This document shows, in pieces, positions 10,905 to 20,217 of a stretch of 64,000 bases of DNA. The position numbers and the translations under genes were made by a program. Origin of the DNA: Methylosarcina fibrata AML-C10 (lineage in GTDB: Bacteria > Pseudomonadota > Gammaproteobacteria > Methylococcales > Methylomonadaceae). The notes below the pieces were generated by a model. That model was not told the origin of the DNA and ran no database searches. It saw nothing but the letters and a program-made list of their open reading frames with translations. The DNA lies in assembly GCF_000372865.1 (NCBI RefSeq), contig NZ_KB889965.1, forward strand, positions 889,902-953,901, written 5' to 3'. Numbering within the stretch: position 1 is the first letter of the stretch; each line of letters opens with the position of its first letter.

Positions 10905-12134
10905 CTATTCCGCACGCAAATCGTCGTTATGAAGCGAGGCGAGAGTCTCCTGGTAGGCGAGCGTCAAGACCGCCCGCTGCTCTTCGGGAACTTCGTGAAC
11001 CGCGAGGCATCGGGCGAATACGTCGTTCTCGTCGAGATCGTCCAGGGTTTCCTCCGGATGGCTCCGGCTCAAAAGGCGGTCAAAGAGCCGGTTGTTTTTA
11101 ATCCGCAGGATTTCCAGTCCCGAACCGGCTGCGGCCGTTTCCAGGCGCTCGCGCAAATCGCCGATCACTTCGTCGCCTTCGTAGACCACTTCGAGCCAGG
11201 CATCGGACCGCATTGCCGAAAGCTCGAGAATTCGGGCGGCGAGTGTTGCCCAGTTGCCGGCGATGCGTTCCAGCTTCTGAAAGACCGGCACCCGGATCAA
11301 CTTGACTTCGGCTACGGACCCGGCCATTTCGATTAAGCATACGCTTTTTTCCTGGGTCGCCTCGCCGAAGCCCATCGCCAATGGAGAGCCGCTGTAACGC
11401 ATCCATTCCATTCCGTTCACTGTCTGCGCCACATGAAGATGGCCCAACGCCAGATAATTCAGATTGCTTGGAAAAATTCCGGCGGAAACATGGGCCAGGG
11501 AACCGACATACAGCTCCCGGACGCCGTCGCCGTCGACCGTTTGCCCGCCGGCGGTAAAAAGATGGCCCATGCCGATAATCGGAACGTCGCTGTTCAGCTC
11601 GCGGCGTTTCCGCTCCGCCAGATCGGCGGTCTCGGAATAATGCCGCCGGATGCCTTCGACGAGCTTCCGCTCTTTGTCCTCGATGCTCTCGCCGGCTTCG
11701 ACAATGCGAATGTCGCGGTCCCGAAGATACGGAACGGCGCAGACGATGAGTTCCGGAGTACCGTCGGCCCGGACGAGAACCAGAACCTCATCTTCCCGCC
11801 GGTCCGAGACGGCGCCGATCACGTGCACGTCCAGGGCTTTGAGCAGTTCCCTGGGAGCATTCAGAAACGACGGCGAATCGTGATTGCCGGCGATCACCAC
11901 AACGTGACGGCAGCAGGAGCCGGCGACCCGGCAGAGAAAACGATAGTACAGTTGCTGCGCGCGATGACTGGGCGCCGTGGTATCGAACACATCGCCCGCA
12001 ATCAGGAGAACGTCGACCCGTTCCTGCCCGATCGTTGCTGCCAGCCAATCGAGAAAGGCTTCGAATTCCTCGTAACGCTTGCGACCGTAGAGGGTGCGTC
12101 CGATATGCCAGTCGGAGGTGTGAAGAATTTTCAT
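10905..12134 (-). CDS. sbcD: nuclease SbcCD subunit D (Mre11-like)
   Basis: About 409 residues from MKILHTSDWHIGRTLYGRKR. An in-frame GTG nine bases earlier is possible, but the MKILHTSDWH start is the family norm. Metallophosphoesterase motifs are complete: SDWHIG, LIAGDVFDT, VIAGNHDSPSF and LALGHLHVAQ. It supplies the Mn-dependent endo/exonuclease activity of SbcCD. It is the first gene of the sbcDC pair on the minus strand. Confidence 0.96.
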   Translation of the reverse strand: MKILHTSDWHIGRTLYGRKRYEEFEAFLDWLAATIGQERVDVLLIAGDVFDTTAPSHRAQQLYYRFLCRVAGSCCRHVVVIAGNHDSPSFLNAPRELLKALDVHVIGAVSDRREDEVLVLVRADGTPELIVCAVPYLRDRDIRIVEAGESIEDKERKLVEGIRRHYSETADLAERKRRELNSDVPIIGMGHLFTAGGQTVDGDGVRELYVGSLAHVSAGIFPSNLNYLALGHLHVAQTVNGMEWMRYSGSPLAMGFGEATQEKSVCLIEMAGSVAEVKLIRVPVFQKLERIAGNWATLAARILELSAMRSDAWLEVVYEGDEVIGDLRERLETAAAGSGLEILRIKNNRLFDRLLSRSHPEETLDDLDENDVFARCLAVHEVPEEQRAVLTLAYQETLASLHNDDLRAE

Positions 12135-12143
12135 GCCGGCCAC

Positions 12144-12545
12144 GCCGCGCCGCCGAAAGACGCGGGGGACCGTTTACCGGCCTTTGCCGCCCAATGTTGT
12201 AAAAATAATTCTCGGTTCATCTTGGGTTCAAACGAAGGTCTTTCTATTTGTTATCGATTCGACGGGTGTCCGTTATTCCGGGCTGTGAGCGGCGTCTGGG
12301 CGCCGCTCCCGATGCGGAGTCGAAATTGTAAACCAATGTCCGGTCCGAGAAACAGCGTTTCGTTGTCAAAACGCCTGTAACGTAAGAAACGACGGCGTCG
12401 CAACCTTGATAACCTGGCTTCGCCGGCAGTCAGTCCACAGGATGCGCATGAATGGCAGAAAATACCGCGTCTCGTTGAACGCCGTATTGAAAAGGTGTGC
12501 GAGGCCGTTAAAATCTCGCAGATCGGTCCTGTTTTTCGTTTTTAT
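12144..12545. other. intergenic, no gene seen
   Basis: About 400 bases between the start of sbcD and the end of the next minus-strand gene. It contains short GC-rich inverted words (for example GGCGTCTGGGCGCC near 12292) but no convincing open frame, RNA or terminator. Confidence 0.45.
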
Positions 12546-13538
12546 TTAAACGTCGGAAAACTCAAACTCCGCAATGACCGGCGCATGATCCGACTCCGGA
12601 AATTTCACGTCGGTTCCGAAAGCGACCGATTCGTCGTGCAGCAATTCGTTGTGAATCTCCGATCCCAGATAATGTCTCAGAAGAGACCGGGAGACCAGCA
12701 AATGATCGATCATTTCGCCTCGCCCGTGATGAATCAGGGAGAATCGGGCCGGTTCGGGAATGGTGCGCTCGCAAGGCACCAGAACGCGCCCGGTCAGCCG
12801 ATCGTTGCCGTTATTTTCCACGTCGCCCCGAATGGCCTCCACCGGAACCTCATCCAGATCGGCGTTGAAATCGCCGCACACCGCGATCAGAGCATTTTCA
12901 TTTTCATCGAACAGCTTGTCGATCAGCATCCGCGTCTCCAGCGCCTGCCCGACCCGCTTGATTGAAGAAAGAAAGAAGCCTTCGGCCCAACCCGAAGGTG
13001 TTTTCCAGGTGAACGCATCCGATTTCTGGCCGACCACGTCCGACGGCAAGCGCGACTTCAGGTGGACATTGACGACGTCCAGAACCCGTGCATCGTCGAT
13101 AGGAATTCTCGCGTGCAGGATCGGCCGTTCCCAGGTGACGGGCCTGGCTTCGGTTTCTTTCGGATGGGCGGTTACTTTTTGATAGCGCGGGGCGGCGGCG
13201 AAATCGTGCAGATATTGATGATGCTCGGCGATTTCGAAGCGGCTCAGGATAACCAGATTGCGCTCATCGTAAACTTGCAGGCTGTCTTTAGTCAGCGTGG
13301 AAACATGGTGGTATTCGGCGTAGGACGTGTTGGCCAGGAGTTTTTCCAGAGCCGAAAGAAGGCGAGGATGCCCTTCCCTCTCCTGTCCGTTGACTTCCTG
13401 CAGACAGAGAATGTCGGCATTCAGCCTCAGCAATTGCGGCTGCATCAGGGCGATGCGCTCGTCGAGCGACGGCTTTAGCCCCGGCTTGTCGTCCAGATTT
13501 TCCAGATTGAACGTGGCGATACGGATCTTGTGTGACAT
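12546..13538 (-). CDS. endonuclease/exonuclease/phosphatase-family hydrolase
   Basis: 330 residues. The fold's motifs are present in order: ATFNLENLDD, DILCLQEVNGQE (metal-binding Glu), NVHLKSR, AVCGDFNADLDEVP, EMIDHLLVSRS and the terminal SDHAPVIAEFEF (catalytic Asp-His). No signal peptide is seen, so it should act in the cytoplasm. Substrates in this superfamily range from DNA (ExoIII-like) to phospholipids and nucleotides, so the real substrate is open. A GAGGT lies about ten bases before the ATG. It sits in the same direction as sbcDC but 400 bases away, so a joint operon is not supported. Confidence 0.85.
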   Translation of the reverse strand: MSHKIRIATFNLENLDDKPGLKPSLDERIALMQPQLLRLNADILCLQEVNGQEREGHPRLLSALEKLLANTSYAEYHHVSTLTKDSLQVYDERNLVILSRFEIAEHHQYLHDFAAAPRYQKVTAHPKETEARPVTWERPILHARIPIDDARVLDVVNVHLKSRLPSDVVGQKSDAFTWKTPSGWAEGFFLSSIKRVGQALETRMLIDKLFDENENALIAVCGDFNADLDEVPVEAIRGDVENNGNDRLTGRVLVPCERTIPEPARFSLIHHGRGEMIDHLLVSRSLLRHYLGSEIHNELLHDESVAFGTDVKFPESDHAPVIAEFEFSDV

Positions 13539-13679
13539 GGCTCGTTACCTCTTCAGATTTTCCGGAGTTCCAAAAAAACCTCATCCGATGGCAGGCATTG
13601 CTCCTGGCATAACTCGCACAACTATAAAACAGGCGACTTTCAAGCGTGTTCGGCATTCTCTGCTCCCGGATAAAGCCCC

Positions 13680-15662
13680 TTAGCCCGGAGCACAAGAATC
13701 GGGCTGCCCCGGAATCGTTCCGCTGGACGGCGTAAGCCGCTTGGTGCACCGCTGCTGTTCGAGAATCCGGGCGAGCCTCTGCTGTTGTTCCGTATGAACC
13801 CCGTCATTATAAAGATTATTCAGCTCCATGGGGTCGAGGCTCACGTTATACATCTCGAACTCCTCGGTAACGGGAGTATGTTTGACAGTGACCTGAAAGG
13901 GCACTTCGTATGTTCCGTCTTCCGTGGGCAGGGGCACTTTATTCAGAGAAACGACGTCGTCGACATTCGGATAATTGGGATCGTCGGGATCGTTGGGCGT
14001 TCCCGGCGTCGTCCAGAACTGCGGATTGTCGAAATAGCGGGAGTATTTCCAGATTTCTCCGTTCAGCCTTGCAATCACCGTTTCGATATGGTTCGGTTGA
14101 ATAACCGAGTTATATTCGATGCCTGTCCAGTTGTTTTGATTCAGGCCGCGACTGGGGTCGTCGTCGGTCATGAAATACAAAGGGTCGTTGACGCTGCGGG
14201 GATCGGCGCTGCCCAGGATTAACGAACTAAGGTCCCGCCCCACCAGCGGCAGCGCGTCGGAATGGGTTTCGGCCAGGCTTGCGCGAACCGGTTCCTGCGC
14301 AATGCCGGCAAGTCCCAGCAGAGTCGGCAGCATATCGATATGACTCGTCAACGTCCTGATCGAACGGGGGGCGGAAATCTGCCCTCCGTGCCAGACGATC
14401 AAGGGCACGCGGATCGCTTCGTCGTAGGCCGTATACCACTTCTGGTGCATATTGTGATGCGAGCCAAGAAAGTCGCCGTGATCGGAAAGGAAAACGACAT
14501 ACGTATTATCCTTGAACCTGGAAGCCAGCAGAGCCTGCAACACCGTGCCCATCTGCTCGTCGACGTTTTTGTGGAGCTGATAATAATAGCGGTAATAGCG
14601 TTCCAGAGTAGCCGGGTCATCGAGGATCGGCTGCATCCATTTGGCATAGCTGGTCTGGTAGCTGGCCTGAGCGCTCGGTTTCGTGCCGAGATCGTCGTTC
14701 ATGGTCCGGTTGAACAGGACGGGATCGAACAACTCAAGCGGTACGACATCTTCCTCGATGTCGAACTCGAATCCCAGGTTTGCAACGTTGGTGTACAAGC
14801 CCCACAAAGTGATGTCGTGCGGATTCACAAACGAAGAGACGATGAGCCACGGACTGGCGCTATTGTCGTGATCGAGCTGCCGGATAAGACTCTGAGCTTG
14901 TTGGGCAAAGCCTACGTCCCGGCCTTGCTGCCCTGCCGGAACCGAGGACCCGCTGTTGAGCGGCGCTCTTCCGTGCGGTTCGGGGCCTATCCAGCCGGAA
15001 AAGCCGAAGCCGCCCAGCCGGTCGGCGCTCTGATACAAAGCTTCTTTGACAGGATCCGGATTACCGTCCTCATCGTAACTGACCAACTGGCTTTTGGTGC
15101 CGGGAATGATCATGTCGGCATCGGACGCATGCCATTTGCCCCGCCAATAAGTCGAATAGCCGGCGGCGCGAAAATAGTCGCCCATCGTCGGCACGCTGTT
15201 CGGATCGAGCCAGAACACGTCGGGGTCGAAAGCGTCCTTGGCGGCGCCGGTAGTTTGAGTAACGCCGTGCAGCGAAGGGTATTGACCGGTATAAAGCGAC
15301 GCACGGCTCGGCGAACAGGCCACCGAGGCCGCGTAATGGCGATGGAATTCCACCCCGTTCCGACGCAGGAAATTTTGCGTTTTCAAATACTGACGCCGGA
15401 ATGCCTTGGTCGACGCCGACTCGTAGAAGGGCGGATAACGCATTTCATCGCACATCAGAATCAGAAAATTCGGCCGATTCCGTCCGTCCCCCGGAACGGC
15501 GGCAGATTGCGGCGAATCGGTCAGGCCGGCTTGAGGCAAGCCCAAAAGGCCTGCCGCGGACAGCGCCGCGCTCTCCTGCAAAAAACGCCGCCGGCTCGGA
15601 TTCATCCCCTCATCGCCGGCTTCTCTGGATTCGGATACAGGATTGTCGTCGCGATTTTTCAT
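13680..15662 (-). CDS. Tat-exported sulfatase (alkaline phosphatase superfamily)
   Basis: 660 residues with a twin-arginine signal (SRRRFLQESAALSAAGLLGLP). The sulfatase core is clear: FLILMCDEMRYPP for metal binding, then CSPSRASLYTGQYPSLHGV, in which Cys of C-S-P-S-R is converted to formylglycine by a maturase. LSDHGDFLGSH supplies further metal ligands. It should hydrolyse sulfate esters in the periplasm. The dedicated maturase is not in this window. GGAG lies nine bases before the ATG. It follows phoD on the same strand at 214 bases, suggesting a shared role in scavenging sulfate or phosphate esters, but a common transcript is not proven. Confidence 0.9.
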   Translation of the reverse strand: MKNRDDNPVSESREAGDEGMNPSRRRFLQESAALSAAGLLGLPQAGLTDSPQSAAVPGDGRNRPNFLILMCDEMRYPPFYESASTKAFRRQYLKTQNFLRRNGVEFHRHYAASVACSPSRASLYTGQYPSLHGVTQTTGAAKDAFDPDVFWLDPNSVPTMGDYFRAAGYSTYWRGKWHASDADMIIPGTKSQLVSYDEDGNPDPVKEALYQSADRLGGFGFSGWIGPEPHGRAPLNSGSSVPAGQQGRDVGFAQQAQSLIRQLDHDNSASPWLIVSSFVNPHDITLWGLYTNVANLGFEFDIEEDVVPLELFDPVLFNRTMNDDLGTKPSAQASYQTSYAKWMQPILDDPATLERYYRYYYQLHKNVDEQMGTVLQALLASRFKDNTYVVFLSDHGDFLGSHHNMHQKWYTAYDEAIRVPLIVWHGGQISAPRSIRTLTSHIDMLPTLLGLAGIAQEPVRASLAETHSDALPLVGRDLSSLILGSADPRSVNDPLYFMTDDDPSRGLNQNNWTGIEYNSVIQPNHIETVIARLNGEIWKYSRYFDNPQFWTTPGTPNDPDDPNYPNVDDVVSLNKVPLPTEDGTYEVPFQVTVKHTPVTEEFEMYNVSLDPMELNNLYNDGVHTEQQQRLARILEQQRCTKRLTPSSGTIPGQPDSCAPG

Positions 15663-15876
15663 CTTGTCATTCTCCGGTTAAGCACCCGTTTTCGCCAGCG
15701 TTTCAGAGCCTTAGCCCTAACACAAAAGCGGCCGTACAACCCGAAAATATCATTTCGCCGACCAATTGTCACTCTTAATTTCCAGACCAGGGCACGTTCG
15801 AAACGATAAAAATCAGAGAGATAAGCCGGCCTGCCCTGCCTTGTTTATTTTCACTACCGGGAGTAGTCGCAGAAAT

Positions 15877-17496
15877 TTAGACGGGAACCATGTCCTGGCT
15901 GAACAGAGTGCTGCCTTCGAGGTCTTTTAACGTGACCGTCAACACCCGGCTATCGCCGTCAATGTCGACCTGACCGAACGACTGCATTCCGAACAGCGGC
16001 GACAGATTCGGCACGGACGAAGCCTTTTGAAAAATCACCTGCGGGCCGAACGTGTCGTCGAGCTCATGCGGGCCGAAGCTGCCCGCATGCAGAGGCCCTG
16101 CAATAAACTCCCAAAACGGTTCGAACTCCTTGAACCGGGCTTTTGAGGGATCGTAAAAATGCGCCGCTGCGTAATGCACGTCCGCCGTGAGCCAGACGGT
16201 GTTGCCGATGCCTTCCCGTTTGCTGAAGGCCAGCAATTCGGCCAGCTCGAATTCACGCCCGGAGACCGGGCCGTCGCCGTTGGCGCAACTTTCGAATTGC
16301 GGGCGATTCCACCGGTCGGCGCCGTCCAGAGATTGCAGGCCCAGCGGCATGTCGGCCGCAATCACTTTCCAGACCGCCGCCGAATTTTTCAGCCCGGCCT
16401 TCAGCCAGGCCAATTGCTCGCTTCCCAAATAAGCGGTCGCTTCGCCCCGTTGGGTCTGACGATTGTGGTTGTTGCCGCTTCGGTACGAGCGCATGTCGAG
16501 AACGAACAGATCGAGCAGCGGCCCGTAAGGGATGCGCCGGTAGACCCGCCCTGCTCCGTCGGCGGCTTTGAGGCGCATCGGTGCGTATTCGAACGCGGCT
16601 TTTCTGCCGTGGGCGACCAGCCGGGCGATCGATTTTTCCCGGTAGCGGGCATCCTTTTCCAGATCTATCGACGGCGACCAGTTATTGGTGATTTCATGAT
16701 CGTCCCAAAGCCATACGGTCGGCACTTCCGCGTTGAAGCGGCGCAGATTGGGATCGAGCAGATTGTATTGGTAACGTCCCCGAAACTCGTCCAGCGTTTC
16801 GGCCACTTTGGCCACTGCCGGCGTGACCCAATTGCGCCAGACTTCTCGGGTCTGCGGCACGACTTCGAACTCCCGAATCGGACTGTCGGCGTAAATGCTG
16901 TCGCCGCAATGGATGAAAAAATCGGGCTCGGACCGGCGCATCGTTTCGAAGATGCGAAGGCCGCCGACGTCTGGATTGATGCCCCAGCCCTGGCCGCAGG
17001 TATCGCCCGACCAGAGAAACCGGAGGCTCCGCCCTTCTGCGGGGGCGGTGCGGAAACGGCCGTAGCTCGGCCGGCTCAGATATCTGGCGTTGTCCAGATC
17101 CTGGAACCGTACCCGGACGTGGATGGCCTGCCCCGCCGGCAGGGCCGTCAAATCGATGCGCGCGGTGTAATCCGTATCGGCCAGAGCGACAGGCCCCGCC
17201 ACCGTGCGGGCGTCGGAAAAATCCGGTCTGGCACCGTACTCGACGATCATTCGGGCCGGGCGGTCGGCGCGGCTCCAGACGACGGCACGATCCGACTGCA
17301 CGTCGCCGAATTGAATGCCTTGCCGCAACTGCGGCGCAGCGAAAGGCTCGTTGAACCCGCCGGCTCCGGCCACAAGGCCGTGCCCTGCCGGATTCGGTAC
17401 CAGACCCGCTCCCAACGCCAGCCCCGCCGTCTTGAGAAAACGGCGCCGTCCCAATTGAACTTCGTTCGACATCCTACCCACACGTTCGTTGAACAT
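15877..17496 (-). CDS. phoD: PhoD-family alkaline phosphatase, Tat-exported
   Basis: Up to 539 residues. Two starts are possible, 17496 or MSNEVQLGRRRFLK at 17472; both keep the twin-arginine signal GRRRFLKTAGLALGAGL. A PhoD N-terminal domain (FGDVQSDRAVVWSRADRPARM) leads into the metallophosphatase core with SGDTCGQGWG, IHCGDSIYADSP, WDDHEITNNW and LTADVHYAAAHFY. PhoD enzymes hydrolyse phosphomonoesters and diesters outside the cytoplasm, usually under phosphate limitation, with Fe/Ca cofactors. No Pho box was identified by eye. The gene is divergent from the beta-propeller-like gene at 17684. Confidence 0.9.
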   Translation of the reverse strand: MFNERVGRMSNEVQLGRRRFLKTAGLALGAGLVPNPAGHGLVAGAGGFNEPFAAPQLRQGIQFGDVQSDRAVVWSRADRPARMIVEYGARPDFSDARTVAGPVALADTDYTARIDLTALPAGQAIHVRVRFQDLDNARYLSRPSYGRFRTAPAEGRSLRFLWSGDTCGQGWGINPDVGGLRIFETMRRSEPDFFIHCGDSIYADSPIREFEVVPQTREVWRNWVTPAVAKVAETLDEFRGRYQYNLLDPNLRRFNAEVPTVWLWDDHEITNNWSPSIDLEKDARYREKSIARLVAHGRKAAFEYAPMRLKAADGAGRVYRRIPYGPLLDLFVLDMRSYRSGNNHNRQTQRGEATAYLGSEQLAWLKAGLKNSAAVWKVIAADMPLGLQSLDGADRWNRPQFESCANGDGPVSGREFELAELLAFSKREGIGNTVWLTADVHYAAAHFYDPSKARFKEFEPFWEFIAGPLHAGSFGPHELDDTFGPQVIFQKASSVPNLSPLFGMQSFGQVDIDGDSRVLTVTLKDLEGSTLFSQDMVPV

Positions 17497-17683
17497 ACTC
17501 CTATTATCGAAACAAAGTGGTTACAGGGTCATGACGGAACCGTGAAGATACAATAAAAACCGCACGTCCAAATGAATGGCCTTGCTGCAGGCCTTTTGTT
17601 TACCCTCTTCCCCTGAATTTCATCATTTCGTAACAGTCGCTTCTTACAATTCCTGCCAGGTTAAATAACAACGATGCGACTTG

Positions 17684-19411
17684 ATGAAATTTGCCCTGGC
17701 TTGTATGCAGGCCGTTCTTCTGACGGCAGGTCTGCTTTTATCGTATTCTCAAGCGCCGGGTCTGGCGTTCGGCAGCGAATCTCGAACGGTTTCCCTGACA
17801 CCGCTCTTTCCGGCTCCGACTCTGCCTCCCGTTCTATTCGATCAAACGATACTGGCGTCCCCCCTGCTCGACTTTTCGCAAGGCAAGCCGCTGATCGTCG
17901 TTGCGGCCTCCGACGGCGAGATCGCGATGCTGGATGCCGAAACCGGCGTTCCGGACTGGAAGCTTCGGGCACCGGCTCCCGAAGGCCAACAAGTCGAACT
18001 GGTTGCCACGCCGGCCATCGCCGGCGACAAGCTGATCATTGTCTATCAATGCCTCGATCATGGCGTACGAGTCAGCCACCGCCTGGCGGTGATCGATCTG
18101 GCGAACAAAAAGCTGGACGAGGCCTTTCCGGTGCTCGAACTTCAGGCCGAAAAACCGGGCGCGGGCGGACGATCGACCGTCAGGTTCAATCCGCCGACCG
18201 CCTATTCGCACGCCGCCTTGCAGCATGCGGCGAAAAAAGAAGGCGGCCTGGGCGTCATATATGCGGCCTTCGGCAATGCCGGAGATACGCAGCCTTTCCA
18301 CGGCTGGCTGTTTGAAATCGACCTGGACGCCTGGCGGCAACGCGGCGTCAGGGAAGCGGTCACCGCCGCCTTGCTGACGACGCCCGAAGCCGACTGCCCG
18401 GTCACGGTAGAATACGGTACTCAGGAAATGATCTGCGGCGGCGGCATCTGGACGCCTCCCGGCCCCCAAATTTATCCTGCGGGCGACAGTTACGAGCTGC
18501 TCGTGCCCACCGGCAACGGACAGATCGATTTGAAACGGGGCGATTACGCGAACACGCTGATGCGCCTGAAGCCCGGCCTGGCCTTCGATCCCGGCTGCGA
18601 TGAAGCATTGTGCGCCGCGTTCGATCCTGTCAATCCCGATTCGGCCTGCATGGCCTCCTGTAAGAACCTGTTCATACCGCGCCTGGCCGACGGCAATGCG
18701 CCCTTGCGGCCGGCGAGCGGCGACTGCGACGATAAAAGCTACAGCGAATGCCTGGCCTGGATGGATTACGATCTCGGCGCCAATGCCCCGGTCCGGGCGA
18801 CGTTGCAAAACGGCCGACCGGTGCTGATTCAGGCGGGCAAGGACGGCGGCGTATCCTTATTGGATGCGGATCATCTCGGCCGACAGTTCGACCGCCTGCA
18901 GATCGCCGATCTTTGCGGCGCGCCGCAAGATCCCTGCGACCGGTCCTGGGCAGGCATGATCGTCACCAAACCGGCGCTGAGCTTTGTGGACGGCGCACCG
19001 GTGGTGATGATTCCGACGTTCATTCCGGACCACACCCACTCGGCCGGACTGGTGGCGTTGAAGATCGTGACGGAGCAAGGCACTCCGAAATTCCGGCGCT
19101 TCTGGCAATATCCGGAACCCGGCAGCGTCAAGGCCCGGCAGATCTTCCGGTCGCATCCTTCGCTGCCGTTCGTGTCGAAACTCGGCAAAACGGGCGAGGA
19201 CGTGGTCTGGATCGTCGATATCGGCATGCAGGGAACGATTTACGGCATCCGGGTCCGGGACGGCAAACTGCTGGTCGAAACGGCCATGCAGGGAACCGGA
19301 CGTCAATTGTCCGCCCCGCTCATTTATAACGATACCCTCTATGCGGCGTCTTCTCTGCCCGCCACCCATCAGGCGATGCTGGAAGCCTTCAGGATCGAGG
19401 TTGAGCCCTAG
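17684..19411 (+). CDS. secreted PQQ-like beta-propeller repeat protein, function unknown
   Basis: 575 residues from MKFALACMQAVLLTAGLLL, a clear signal peptide; a TTG directly before the ATG is ignored. Repeats of the type LIVVAASDGEIAMLDAETGVPDWKLRAP, VLIQAGKDGGVSLLDADHLG and IYGIRVRDGKLLVETAMQG resemble blades of PQQ-dehydrogenase or outer-membrane-assembly propellers, but catalytic residues of quinoprotein dehydrogenases were not recognised. Many paired Cys (CMASCKN, CDDKSYSEC, CGAPQDPC) suggest disulfides in the periplasm. It stands 11 bases before the LpxH-like gene and may start that operon. Confidence 0.7.
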   Translation: MKFALACMQAVLLTAGLLLSYSQAPGLAFGSESRTVSLTPLFPAPTLPPVLFDQTILASPLLDFSQGKPLIVVAASDGEIAMLDAETGVPDWKLRAPAPEGQQVELVATPAIAGDKLIIVYQCLDHGVRVSHRLAVIDLANKKLDEAFPVLELQAEKPGAGGRSTVRFNPPTAYSHAALQHAAKKEGGLGVIYAAFGNAGDTQPFHGWLFEIDLDAWRQRGVREAVTAALLTTPEADCPVTVEYGTQEMICGGGIWTPPGPQIYPAGDSYELLVPTGNGQIDLKRGDYANTLMRLKPGLAFDPGCDEALCAAFDPVNPDSACMASCKNLFIPRLADGNAPLRPASGDCDDKSYSECLAWMDYDLGANAPVRATLQNGRPVLIQAGKDGGVSLLDADHLGRQFDRLQIADLCGAPQDPCDRSWAGMIVTKPALSFVDGAPVVMIPTFIPDHTHSAGLVALKIVTEQGTPKFRRFWQYPEPGSVKARQIFRSHPSLPFVSKLGKTGEDVVWIVDIGMQGTIYGIRVRDGKLLVETAMQGTGRQLSAPLIYNDTLYAASSLPATHQAMLEAFRIEVEP

Positions 19412-19422
19412 TTCACGAGATT

Positions 19423-20217
19423 ATGGATAAAAATAACTATAGAACCATCTGGATTTCGGATCTTCACCTGGGCTCCGCGCAGTGTCAGGCGGACGTGCTG
19501 CTCGACTTTTTGAAACACAACGAGAGCGAAAAACTTTATCTGGTCGGCGACATCATCGATTTCTGGTCGCTTTCGAAAAAAATGTACTGGCCGCGAGAGC
19601 ACAACACCGTGATCCAGAAAGTGCTCCGGAAAGCGCGTCACGGCACCCGGATCATCTATGTGCCCGGCAATCACGATGAAAACGTCAGGGACTACAACAA
19701 TTACGTGTTCGGCGACATCATCATCAAAAACACCGACGTGCACGTGACCCCGGAAGGCAGGCAATTGCTGGTCGTGCACGGCGACGAATACGACACGATC
19801 GCCCAATACCACCAATGGATCGCCAGGCTCGGCAGCGTCGGTTACGACTTTTTGCTGTGGCTCAACCGTATCCTGCGGCCTGTCCGGCGATCGCTCGGGA
19901 TTCATTCGAATTTTTCTCTGGCGGCGTTCGTGAAATTCAAGGTCAAGAACATCGTTCAGTTCATTTCCGACTACGAAAAAAGCATCGTCGCCACGCTCCG
20001 CGACAAAGGCCTCGACGGCGTCATCTGCGGCCACATCCACCATGCCGAAATCAAGGAGATGGAAGGATTTTTATACGTCAATACCGGCGATTTCGTTGAA
20101 AGCTGCACCGCCATCGTCGAGCATTTCAACGGCGCTCTGGAATTGGTGCGTTGGCGCAAGCAGGAAGAAACCGTGATCAAGACCAATAAACGCCGCGAGG
20201 TCAATGCGCATGAATAG
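19423..20217 (+). CDS. LpxH-like UDP-2,3-diacylglucosamine diphosphatase/metallophosphoesterase
   Basis: 264 residues. Calcineurin-like motifs appear in order: ISDLHLGS, LVGDIIDFW, VPGNHDENV, VVHGDEYD and GHIHHAEI. The spacing and the GDIIDFW form fit the LpxH/LpxH2 branch, which cleaves UDP-diacylglucosamine in lipid A synthesis. It may instead be a relative acting on another envelope lipid. The gene overlaps lplT by 14 or 8 bases depending on the lplT start. The neighbouring lysophospholipid transporter and glycosyltransferase support a role in envelope lipid metabolism. Confidence 0.75.
   Translation: MDKNNYRTIWISDLHLGSAQCQADVLLDFLKHNESEKLYLVGDIIDFWSLSKKMYWPREHNTVIQKVLRKARHGTRIIYVPGNHDENVRDYNNYVFGDIIIKNTDVHVTPEGRQLLVVHGDEYDTIAQYHQWIARLGSVGYDFLLWLNRILRPVRRSLGIHSNFSLAAFVKFKVKNIVQFISDYEKSIVATLRDKGLDGVICGHIHHAEIKEMEGFLYVNTGDFVESCTAIVEHFNGALELVRWRKQEETVIKTNKRREVNAHE

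Noticed and set aside
14262-17556. Long plus-strand frames opposite the sulfatase and phoD genes (up to 515 residues)
   Set aside because: No domain motifs or ribosome sites, and both overlap well-supported minus-strand genes.
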